From: a virus
DNA: 25,342 bases
Reading direction: 5' to 3' (one strand)
Virus record (IMG/VR): IMGVR_UViG_3300035701_001575
Coordinates: 1 to 25,342 of that record
The notes below the pieces were generated by a model. That model searched no databases, was not told where the DNA came from, and saw nothing but the letters and a program-made list of their open reading frames with translations. Within the stretch, counting starts at the first letter, position 1; every line of letters starts with the position of its first letter. This document shows positions 1 through 6,529 of the stretch, piece after piece. Both the position numbers and the translations under genes were made by a program.

Positions 1-1877
1 TATTTACTCCAATGTGTGTCAATTGTTACTTCGTGCGCTTCTGGTACTACCTTCAGGTAGTCCTCACCAGACTTCTTTAGACAATAATTAATAAACTCTA
101 ATGCTTTATCCTTTAGCTCTTCCTTGAATTCTATTACAATCTCATCATGTACAGTAATAAGAGGTCTAAAATTCTCATACCCGAATGGATTTTCATAGTA
201 CAAGTACACTAATGCTTTCTTAATCATATCTGCAGATGTACCTTGTGGTAGATGATTTACAGCTTGTCTTCTAGCTCTATTCAATTCCTTATACTGGTCT
301 TGACTTTTTGGGTCAAGCATATAAGATAGAAATCTTTTGCGTTTGCCTAGTGTAACGCTATAACCCTTCTTCAAACACATAGCACCAAACCTATTGATGA
401 AGGCTTTAAGAACATTATACTGTTCAAAAAATCTAGTAAGGTATGTTCTAGCTTCTTCCAAAGGCATCCTGAAATTGAATACCATACCCTGAGCTGATGT
501 TCCATATAACACAGCAAAATTCAAGTGCTTTCCTACTGCTCTCTGTGTCTTAGTGACTTCATCATAAGGAACTTGATATATGATGGTAGCAGTAACTCTA
601 TGTAAATCCTGCCCATTCTTGAAAGCATCCACAAACTTAGGCTCTCTACTAGCCTCTCCCATAATCCTCAATTCAATGTTAGAATAATCAGCAGTAGCTA
701 ATAGATACCCCTGTCTTGCTACAAAGGGAGAACGATAAGATTCCTCTGCTACAATATTTTGTAGATTGGGAGATTCAGAACTAAATCTACCTGTAGCTGT
801 ACCTAGTTGATTGAATTGTGTATGTATAGCAACAGTTTCAGGTTGTACATGCTTGAGAAATTCATCTCCAAAAGAGGTTACTCTCTTATCAGATTCTCTA
901 AAGTCTAATAGATATTTTATAATATCATGGCTATCTTTATAAGCAATTAGCTCCTTAGCATTAGTAGTCTTAACAGGCACACCCAATTTATTTAGTACAT
1001 ATTTAGCTTGTACATAACTACCAAAATTAATCAAGGGGATAACCTCAGCCTTGATTTCATCCTTAGTTACAATAGTTTTAAGTCTTTCCTTATCAGCTTT
1101 CTTGAAAGCAGTTTTTACAGGATAGTGTATATTAGTGAATACATCTAAAGCATTTTCATATTTACCAGCATACTTATCAAAACCTTTTTCAAGAAACATC
1201 ATCATATCAGCCTTAGCATTATATACATTCAACTTGGCTAGGTTAGTTGCATCATTCCATTTATGTGAATCTAGGGTGATTCCAGTATATTCCATTAGGG
1301 TAATTACAGGTTCTAATTGCATCTCTAATTTCCAAGGAATATCCTGCCCTCTTTTATGCAATAATTCTTGCATTTTGGAGCGTAATTGGAGGGCTATCTT
1401 AGCATCTTTTTCTGCATATTCAATCTGTTCATCTGTAAATTCATAATCCATCTTGTTAATAAAGGTTTCACGAACATCTTTATCCAACATTATTCCTAGA
1501 TACTTCTTAGCCAATGTCTGCAAAGAAACATAGATAGACCCCACCCCAATATAGGATAGAATTTCAGCTAACATTGTATCAAATACATTGGTGAAGATAA
1601 CCCCATATTTGTGATAAATGAACTTCATATCAAATTTTAGATTATGTCCAATGACTAATAGATTTCTATCCTTGATTATATTGAGAATATACTTTACCAT
1701 CCGTTCATCATCTGTTCCTACATTGATGGTAAATACCTTATCTCTAATAGCTAATTGTAATAGTAGTAATCTATCTGAGAATACATTTAGACCACTGGTT
1801 TCAGTATCTAATCCTACCTCAGTTGTATCTTTACTCTGTACATAGGTTATCAGTTCCTTGAAATCTGTTATTCTCAT
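1..1877 (-). CDS. Family A DNA polymerase with 3'-5' exonuclease (3' end of gene cut by window edge)
   Basis: Phage replicative DNA polymerase of the Pol I type. I translated the minus strand by hand: it is open from ATG at 1877-1875 to base 1 (625 codons, no stop). The exonuclease motifs are D24-T-E26 (Exo I), N79 with F82-D83 (Exo II) and Y154 with D158 (Exo III). The polymerase motifs are D397-Y-S-N-I-E-L-R (motif A), R446/K450/F454/Y458 in the O-helix (motif B) and H577-D578-E579 (motif C). All catalytic residues are present, so proofreading and synthesis should both work. There is no N-terminal 5'-nuclease domain, as is usual in phages. The last visible residues, T-H-W-S-K, resemble the extreme C-terminus of the family, so only a few codons are missing. 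An in-frame TAA a few codons upstream fixes the ATG. The GGAG at about 22 nt upstream is far away; a weaker AGGA lies closer. It is transcribed away from the structural genes. Confidence 0.96.
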   Translation of the reverse strand, partial: MRITDFKELITYVQSKDTTEVGLDTETSGLNVFSDRLLLLQLAIRDKVFTINVGTDDERMVKYILNIIKDRNLLVIGHNLKFDMKFIYHKYGVIFTNVFDTMLAEILSYIGVGSIYVSLQTLAKKYLGIMLDKDVRETFINKMDYEFTDEQIEYAEKDAKIALQLRSKMQELLHKRGQDIPWKLEMQLEPVITLMEYTGITLDSHKWNDATNLAKLNVYNAKADMMMFLEKGFDKYAGKYENALDVFTNIHYPVKTAFKKADKERLKTIVTKDEIKAEVIPLINFGSYVQAKYVLNKLGVPVKTTNAKELIAYKDSHDIIKYLLDFRESDKRVTSFGDEFLKHVQPETVAIHTQFNQLGTATGRFSSESPNLQNIVAEESYRSPFVARQGYLLATADYSNIELRIMGEASREPKFVDAFKNGQDLHRVTATIIYQVPYDEVTKTQRAVGKHLNFAVLYGTSAQGMVFNFRMPLEEARTYLTRFFEQYNVLKAFINRFGAMCLKKGYSVTLGKRKRFLSYMLDPKSQDQYKELNRARRQAVNHLPQGTSADMIKKALVYLYYENPFGYENFRPLITVHDEIVIEFKEELKDKALEFINYCLKKSGEDYLKVVPEAHEVTIDTHWSK

Positions 1878-1924
1878 AGTTGTTAAGTCCTGTTAAGTTC
1901 TCCTTTCAGTCGGTTGGCTTCTCT

Positions 1925-1953
1925 ATTATATCACTAAACTAAGAAACTGTCAA
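1925..1953 (-). promoter_or_regulatory. Consensus sigma-70/sigma-A promoter for the DNA polymerase
   Basis: Read on the minus strand: TTGACA at 1953-1948, a 17-nt spacer, then TATAAT at 1930-1925, preceded by TG in the extended -10 position (TGATATAAT). All twelve box positions match consensus. It lies about 50 nt upstream of the polymerase start and points at it, so the -10 to ATG distance suits a short leader. Confidence 0.88.
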
Positions 1954-2026
1954 TGGTATTTGATGAGTGTTTGATTAGAAGAAGATGAGAGTTTCTGAAT
2001 TTCCTGTATTTCATCCTTAAACCCCC

Positions 2027-2055
2027 TTGACATTCCCGTAGAATTATGATATAAT
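2027..2055 (+). promoter_or_regulatory. Consensus sigma-70/sigma-A promoter for the rightward genes
   Basis: TTGACA at 2027-2032, a 17-nt spacer and TATAAT at 2050-2055, with TG at the extended -10 position (TGATATAAT). AAGGAG follows at 2069-2074 and ATG at 2081, which leaves a very short leader. It is the mirror-image partner of the polymerase promoter: both have the same boxes, the same spacer length and the same extended -10. No other plus-strand promoter as clear as this was seen, so it may feed at least the first rightward genes. Confidence 0.88.
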
Positions 2056-2080
2056 TAGTATAGTTATTAAGGAGAAACAT

Positions 2081-2272
2081 ATGGAAAAATTTGAAAAGTA
2101 TCTGTTGAACAAAAGACAACACCTCACTGACATGTTAAAAATTGTTCATAATGAACAAACCAAATTATATATACAGCTTGAGCTTTCTACTGTAGAAGAT
2201 ATTATACACCACTTTAATGTTTTTGTCAAGGGAGAGATGTCAAGTGGTCTTGGAGATGGGGATGAAGAATAA
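2081..2272 (+). CDS. Small hypothetical phage protein (63 aa)
   Basis: I do not recognise this protein. It is the first gene behind the rightward promoter. It has an excellent ribosome binding site (AAGGAG, 6 nt before the ATG), which is the main reason to believe it is real. The protein is short, charged and probably helical through most of its length, with a Lys/Glu-rich N-terminus, and ends in a Gly/Asp/Glu tail. No signal peptide, membrane segment or cysteine motif is visible. Its stop overlaps the start of the next gene by 11 nt, which suggests the two are translated together. Its position at an early-type promoter suggests a small regulatory or host-interaction role, but nothing in the sequence proves that. 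Confidence 0.7.
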   Translation: MEKFEKYLLNKRQHLTDMLKIVHNEQTKLYIQLELSTVEDIIHHFNVFVKGEMSSGLGDGDEE

Positions 2273-2480
2273 ACTACGATGTTTCTACTGTGGTAAGCTA
2301 TATGCAACTGAAAAAAAAGCTAGAGAATGTGAAAACAACCATGATGTTGTTTTCGTTCCTATTCTAAGAGAGGACTTGAATAGACTAATTAATTTTATTG
2401 CTACTGGGGATAGAACCCTATTATCTGAAAGATTATCCAGAACTCTGTTCAGATATTTCAGAAGTGAATCACCAAAATAG
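2262..2480 (+). CDS. Small zinc-finger protein (C2HC2-spaced C-C-C-H), 72 aa
   Basis: Residues C7 and C10, then C23 and H27, form a C2H2-type zinc-binding knuckle at the N-terminus. The remaining part is an amphipathic, Arg/Leu-rich helical stretch. This layout is common in small phage proteins of unknown role, and nucleic-acid or protein binding is the usual guess. I chose ATG 2262 over the longer open frame from 2217: GGAG at 2252-2255 sits 6 nt before it, and the upstream residues look unlike a conserved N-terminus. It overlaps the previous gene by 11 nt and is followed after 9 nt by the HNH nuclease. Confidence 0.75.
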   Translation: MKNKLRCFYCGKLYATEKKARECENNHDVVFVPILREDLNRLINFIATGDRTLLSERLSRTLFRYFRSESPK

Positions 2481-2489
2481 GGAGATATT

Positions 2490-2951
2490 ATGGCATATGA
2501 AGAATATAAAAAAGAATATTATAAAAAACATAAAGATATAATTAAAAAAAGAGCTTCAGATTATCAAAAAGTTAATAAAAAAAGAGCATTAGAGTATCAA
2601 AAAGAATATCAAAAAAATAATAAAGAAAAAATAAAAGAGTATAGGAAAAAATACAGAAGAAAGTGTAAAGATAAAATAAATATGGCAGTTAGAAAATATC
2701 ATCTTGTATACAAATATGGTATTACTGTGGATGAATATAATAAAATATTTGAAAAACAAAAAGGATGTTGTGCTATCTGTGGAAAACATCAGAATGAATG
2801 TAAAAGAATTTTAGGTGTAGACCATAACCACATAACAGGAAAGGTAAGAGGATTACTTTGTACTAGTTGTAATCAACTTTTAGGTTTTGCACAAGAAGAT
2901 ATTAAAATATTAAAAAACTCAGTAGATTATTTAATTGAAAATCAACAATAA
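2490..2951 (+). CDS. HNH nuclease of the recombination endonuclease VII type, with Lys-rich N-terminus
   Basis: The C-terminal half carries a zinc-supported beta-beta-alpha-metal nuclease fold. C94 and C97 and then C124 and C127 bind zinc; D111-H112-N113-H114 gives the catalytic core, followed by the typical G-K-V-R-G-L-L-C-x-x-C-N run. This resembles T4 endonuclease VII, which resolves branched DNA, and also many free-standing phage homing-type nucleases. Residues 1-70 are a run of near-repeats rich in Lys, Tyr and Glu, probably a long helix or coiled coil that contacts DNA. The codon use is extremely A-rich, more so than its neighbours, which fits a mobile homing gene. A GGGAGA ribosome binding site precedes the ATG. 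Whether it resolves junctions or is simply a selfish nuclease cannot be told here. Confidence 0.88.
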   Translation: MAYEEYKKEYYKKHKDIIKKRASDYQKVNKKRALEYQKEYQKNNKEKIKEYRKKYRRKCKDKINMAVRKYHLVYKYGITVDEYNKIFEKQKGCCAICGKHQNECKRILGVDHNHITGKVRGLLCTSCNQLLGFAQEDIKILKNSVDYLIENQQ

Positions 2952-2985
2952 TCCGTAGCATATGATACAATTATAGGAGAAAAGT

Positions 2986-3162
2986 ATGGATTTACATGAG
3001 AATTATTATGAAATTCCAGAAAAACCTGTTCAATTAAGTATTGATATACAGGTACCAGCAGTAATTACTGCTGAGTCGTGCCCCGAATGTGGGACTGAAA
3101 TAGTTAGGAATGGTAGATGTAAAACATGTTATGCATGTGGTTGGAGTAGCTGTGACTTATAA
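2986..3162 (+). CDS. 58-residue zinc ribbon resembling the C-terminal tail of ribonucleotide reductases
   Basis: This short frame starts at ATG 2986 with AGGAG 6 nt upstream, and its TAA overlaps the next ATG by one base (TAATG), so the two are translationally coupled. The C-terminal half contains C-P-E-C and then C-K-T-C-x-x-C-G-W-S-x-C. From memory, this resembles the Cys-rich tail domain of B12-dependent (NrdJ-like) ribonucleotide reductases, which also occurs alone in phages. The N-terminal 30 residues are unremarkable. It may be a split-off reductase tail, a redox partner or just a zinc ribbon; no reductase is visible in this window. The coding call is well supported, the function is not. 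Confidence 0.72.
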   Translation: MDLHENYYEIPEKPVQLSIDIQVPAVITAESCPECGTEIVRNGRCKTCYACGWSSCDL

Positions 3163-3833
3163 TGGGAAATAGAAGATTTTATATACCTAGCAAAAAGAGA
3201 GCCAGAAATTTAAAACAAAATCAAAAAATGTCAGATGAAGAGTTTGACGAGTTTTGGAATGAAGAGTATGGAGAAAATACTGAGGATGATGAAGAAATCC
3301 TTGCAGAACTAAAAGCTAGAACCCAAGAAAAATTAGCAGAACTAGAGAAAGATTATGACTTCAGTGATATGAAGGCTAATGATATGACACAATTAGAGTC
3401 ACTAATTTTAGCTATGTTGCAATTAGATGACATCGAAAAAGAGGTTTACAAACGAAGAAACAACCTTACAGACACAAACATCTTAGCTCTAGAAAAGTTT
3501 AATAAGATATTATCACAGTTACGTTCCGACATATCCACCATTTCTACAGATTTACAACTAACAAAAAAAATTAGAAATAAAAGTAAAGATATAAGCATAG
3601 TCCAAAGATGGGAAGAGTTGTCTAAAAAAGCATCTCAGTTCTATGAACAAAAAATGTTATATGTTTTTTGTCCAGATTGCAGAACATTATTGAGTACTAT
3701 TTGGTTACTATATACCACTGATAAAAAGAATAAAATAACTCTTTATTGTGAAAGGTGTAACACTAAACATGATATATTACTATCAGAACTATATGAAACA
3801 GGTAATAAAAATATACCTGATGTTATTGTATAG
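3162..3833 (+). CDS. Helical protein with C-terminal C4 zinc ribbon; possible small terminase subunit
   Basis: Residues 1-60 are very acidic after a basic start, residues 60-165 are predicted as long helices, and the C-terminus has a four-cysteine zinc ribbon (C170, C173, C196, C199). The helical region followed by a K-M-x-Y-x-x-C-P-x-C segment resembles, from memory, proteins that phage annotations call small terminase subunits; this is weak evidence. If it is the small terminase, it would recognise the packaging site and load DNA onto the large subunit encoded at 21963. The ATG overlaps the upstream TAA by one base. An alternative is a transcription-related zinc-ribbon protein. Confidence 0.8.
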   Translation: MGNRRFYIPSKKRARNLKQNQKMSDEEFDEFWNEEYGENTEDDEEILAELKARTQEKLAELEKDYDFSDMKANDMTQLESLILAMLQLDDIEKEVYKRRNNLTDTNILALEKFNKILSQLRSDISTISTDLQLTKKIRNKSKDISIVQRWEELSKKASQFYEQKMLYVFCPDCRTLLSTIWLLYTTDKKNKITLYCERCNTKHDILLSELYETGNKNIPDVIV

Positions 3834-3842
3834 AGTATAATT

Positions 3843-3935
3843 ATGTTTATAGAGACTTATAGTGCAGAAGAACTTACTTTATATTGGAATATATATTTCA
3901 TTCCATATGATTTCTATATAACTTATTCAATTTAG
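3843..3935 (+). CDS. Possible tiny ORF (30 aa), doubtful
   Basis: An open frame rich in Tyr, Phe and Ile fills the gap between two sure genes. Its TAG lies inside the ribosome binding site of the next gene, a common arrangement for coupled translation. Its own ribosome binding site is poor (only GAG 6-7 nt upstream). The L-T-L-Y-W-N-I-Y-F segment faintly recalls short tail-assembly chaperone proteins, but the match is too short to use. It could equally be a decayed remnant or noise. A 6-bp inverted repeat (TGGAAT/ATTCCA, 3885-3905) lies inside it. Confidence 0.25.
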   Translation: MFIETYSAEELTLYWNIYFIPYDFYITYSI

Positions 3936-3945
3936 GAGAATATAA

Positions 3946-4542
3946 ATGGCTACTTTTACTTGGGAAACTTATCGAGATACTCCTGGCTGGAAAGACGTAG
4001 CATCAAATACGTTTGTCTTCGCTGGAAGTGCTACAGATTTAACTGTTCCTATTACTGTGGGTGAATATAATACAGGAACACATATTGGAAATGGCGACCC
4101 TGGGACAGACCAAGACGGCGCTACTCACTCAAGAAACATGAAATTTATTGCATTAACACAGGTTGATATAGGTGGTGGTACAGTTACACTTAATACAACT
4201 AACGTAGCAGATACCCAAATGACTATGCGTGTAGTATTTACAGATGCTTCATCTGTAGCTACATCCTCAGCCAGATTCTATAGCTTTGATGGTGCTGTTA
4301 CTACTAACGAAGCTGTTGGTGTTGTTGCTTACGCTGTTGAACGTGTAACAGGTATGTCTACTTGGACAATAATCAATGATGACACTAACAACACTGGTGG
4401 AGATAATACTTCTGAAAGATTAGCATTATCCGACCAAACTACTGCAACATCACATACGTTTTATATTGGTGTTACTGCTAGACCTGAATCAGTGGGTGCT
4501 AAGACATCCTTCGACTTCGGTGTTGCTCTAACTTATTCATAA
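3946..4542 (+). CDS. Probable virion beta-sandwich protein (198 aa)
   Basis: Unrecognised as a family. The protein is rich in Thr, Val, Ala, Gly and Asp, almost free of Lys after the first 20 residues, has no cysteine, and alternates polar and hydrophobic residues throughout, as expected of an all-beta capsid decoration, tail or fibre protein. It has an AGGAGAA ribosome binding site. The codon use differs from its neighbours: more GCT, GTT, GAC and ACT and fewer AAA/ATA codons, a pattern shared with the gene at 13031 and typical of highly expressed virion proteins or of a recently acquired cassette. It sits alone between a zinc-ribbon gene and a glycosyltransferase fusion. Role at the virion surface is inferred, not shown. 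Confidence 0.8.
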   Translation: MATFTWETYRDTPGWKDVASNTFVFAGSATDLTVPITVGEYNTGTHIGNGDPGTDQDGATHSRNMKFIALTQVDIGGGTVTLNTTNVADTQMTMRVVFTDASSVATSSARFYSFDGAVTTNEAVGVVAYAVERVTGMSTWTIINDDTNNTGGDNTSERLALSDQTTATSHTFYIGVTARPESVGAKTSFDFGVALTYS

Positions 4543-4560
4543 TCTTGAAAGGATTATAAC

Positions 4561-6006
4561 ATGGAGATAGGACAAGGGAATGGAAAAATTTATCTAGGGA
4601 TACCTAGAGAAAGATTTTATTTTAATGAGTTTACAGACAATCGGGATAGTATCTTAGAAAGTCTGCAAAGAGATGGTTTAGCATGTGGATTTTATCAGGC
4701 TTCTGGACATAGAGTGGACAGAAATAGAGATAGAATTTGTGATGGATTTTTGAACCTTAAAAATAAACCTGAGTGGCTGCTCATGGTGGATTCAGATATG
4801 GAACATGTGCCTACAATTGGACAACGACTTGCTAAACACAAGAAACCCATTGTAGGATGTCTATATTTTCATCGTGGAGATAGCCACGACCCTCTGGTTT
4901 TTCGTAAAGCTATAACCGCTAAAGACCAGTGGGGTAGACCAAATAGACTTTGGGCACCACTCAGGGATGAAGTTTATGATTTCTTAACTAAAACTGGAGT
5001 TCCAAGATACGATGGAGCAGTAGGAATCAATGGTATGGAGGAAGAAGGATTAATAGAAGTTGATGCCATCGGAACAGGTGGAATATTAATCCATAGAAGT
5101 GTTCTTGAAACTATATCTGGGCCTTGGTTTGAATATGAAAATGGAATGATTTCTGAAGACCTAACCTTTTGTGATAAAGCAAAATATCAATATAAAATTC
5201 CAGTTTATTGTGACATGTCTACCATTAGTGGACACTATAAATTATCTGCTATGGGGCAAACACAATTTAGAGCGAAATATGAGTATCGTGGTATGCAATA
5301 TAGTAGTTATTCTGCTGAAGATGCTATAAAATGGACATCAGATTTTCTAAAGAAACCCTATAATAAGGTAAAAAAACTTTTTAATGATGGTTTTGGAAAT
5401 GAATTTGGTGAATACTGGAGAACATTGAATGTAGATACTGATGAGAAAGAACATCAAGCATACCGAGACCCACAATCTGCTTTACCATACATGGTAGAAT
5501 TACTAAAATGGAACTCTACTGTCAATCATATTGAAATGCGTAAAGAATATATGGGTATAAGAAATTCTAATGTTCTTGATTTAGGTGCAGGAGTTGGAAC
5601 ACTAACAATACAATTAGCAGTACAACATAATGATGTAATTGCAATTGAAGTAAATCCAGTTCTACAAGAATTCATAAAGTATAGATATAATATAGCAAAA
5701 AATAGTATAGAAACTTATGTTAATCCAATCACCGTTATGAGTGATGAATGGCTAACATCAGATATAAAAGATATTGAGTATGCTTTTGCATTAGATGTAT
5801 TTGAACATCTATTGCCTGATGACTTACCAAGAATACTTTATAAATTATCAGACGTAATGGTACCTGGTGGAACATTGTTCTACCATGCAACATTTGACCA
5901 ACAAGAGAATTTTCCTATGCACCACGATTACAGTAGTGTTTGGAAACAATTACTTCTTGAATCAGGATTTTACCCGCTCTCGCCCACTGTGGCACAAAGG
6001 ATGTAA
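4561..6006 (+). CDS. Two-domain enzyme: N-terminal GT-A glycosyltransferase, C-terminal SAM methyltransferase
   Basis: Residues 1-245 look like a GT-A glycosyltransferase. The sequence W-L-L-M-V-D77-S-D79 is the DxD motif that holds the metal and sugar nucleotide; a following stretch on limiting and replacing the acceptor (K-P-I-V-G-C-L-Y-F) is typical of phage glycosyltransferases of this type. Residues 330-481 are a class I methyltransferase, with V338-L-D-L-G-A-G-V-G as the SAM-binding loop and an L-D-V-F-E-H motif further on. A linker of about 80 residues joins the two. A single protein may thus add a sugar and methylate it. The gene has AAAGGA before its ATG and is followed after 2 nt by the next gene. 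The target could be virion fibres, DNA or host glycans; the sugar island at 16786-21991 is the natural partner. Confidence 0.88.
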   Translation: MEIGQGNGKIYLGIPRERFYFNEFTDNRDSILESLQRDGLACGFYQASGHRVDRNRDRICDGFLNLKNKPEWLLMVDSDMEHVPTIGQRLAKHKKPIVGCLYFHRGDSHDPLVFRKAITAKDQWGRPNRLWAPLRDEVYDFLTKTGVPRYDGAVGINGMEEEGLIEVDAIGTGGILIHRSVLETISGPWFEYENGMISEDLTFCDKAKYQYKIPVYCDMSTISGHYKLSAMGQTQFRAKYEYRGMQYSSYSAEDAIKWTSDFLKKPYNKVKKLFNDGFGNEFGEYWRTLNVDTDEKEHQAYRDPQSALPYMVELLKWNSTVNHIEMRKEYMGIRNSNVLDLGAGVGTLTIQLAVQHNDVIAIEVNPVLQEFIKYRYNIAKNSIETYVNPITVMSDEWLTSDIKDIEYAFALDVFEHLLPDDLPRILYKLSDVMVPGGTLFYHATFDQQENFPMHHDYSSVWKQLLLESGFYPLSPTVAQRM

Positions 6007-6008
6007 AT

Positions 6009-6389
6009 ATGGACACATTTCAAGGATGGACTGCTACACTTTCAAACGGTGAAAATGCTTGGGAACAGCCCCCAGTACCAGAAGAAAGAACTTCGTGGCA
6101 AAAATTATTAGATAGATTAAATGAAGAAAATTTAAAAATTACTAGTTTACGTGTACAGCGTGGAGGTGTTACTCTTCATGCTCTTCCTTCTAAACAGTGT
6201 GATGGATATTTTCAAGCCTATGAATCTCATACTTCTATGTTTAATGGAATAGAAATTATACAACAAGGTTGTGGCTCAATCATAGGTGATAAAGTATTTA
6301 TTACATGGATTGATGCTAATAATAATGTACATATGGAAGTACGTACACTCCCCGAATCAAAATTTGCTACTACATTACGTAATAGTTAA
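6009..6389 (+). CDS. Conserved-looking phage protein of unknown function (126 aa)
   Basis: I do not recognise a family with certainty. The protein begins with an acidic, Trp- and Pro-containing segment. It then has a mixed alpha/beta middle containing a short run with Gln-Arg-Gly-Gly and Leu-Pro-Ser-Lys, and a beta-rich end (V-F-I-T-W-I-D). Two cysteines are present but form no zinc motif. No signal peptide or membrane segment is visible. It starts 2 nt after the previous stop, and AAAGGATG upstream can serve as ribosome binding site, so it probably belongs to the same transcript as the glycosyltransferase-methyltransferase. Composition resembles an intracellular rather than a virion protein. 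Confidence 0.78.
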   Translation: MDTFQGWTATLSNGENAWEQPPVPEERTSWQKLLDRLNEENLKITSLRVQRGGVTLHALPSKQCDGYFQAYESHTSMFNGIEIIQQGCGSIIGDKVFITWIDANNNVHMEVRTLPESKFATTLRNS

Positions 6390-6529
6390 ATAATTACAAT
6401 ACAATTGAATATTAGTACCTCGCTAGAATAGTCTAGTGCTCTGGTAATCTTGCCCTCACCTCGGATAATATCTATCTGTAGTGGGGGTAAAACATTATCT
6501 AAATACTTGGAGGGTATAAATAAAGACTA
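6390..6529 (+). other. 140-base gap with possible RNA structure before the fibre genes
   Basis: No gene was seen. The segment is richer in G and C than its surroundings and has two possible stems: CTAGA/TCTAG around a 4-nt loop at about 6423-6436, and CCCTCAC (6453-6459) with GTGGGGG (6481-6487), a 7-bp stem with one G-T pair and a 21-nt loop. Neither is followed by a T-run, so a classical terminator is not supported. The next gene has GGAGG at 6509-6513 with an unusually long 16-nt gap to its ATG. This could be a leader with a control role, a processing site or a short packaging-related signal. No clear promoter boxes were found. Confidence 0.35.

Noticed and set aside
1135-1845. Two plus-strand open frames inside the polymerase region
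   Set aside because: The minus strand is open across all of this and encodes intact polymerase and exonuclease motifs, so these are shadows.
3885-3905. TGGAAT/ATTCCA inverted repeat as an operator
   Set aside because: Only 6 bp with a 9-base A/T-rich loop, which is expected by chance in DNA of this composition.
6390-6529. tRNA or terminator in the gap
   Set aside because: No T-loop sequence or cloverleaf could be drawn on either strand, and the stems have no T-run after them.
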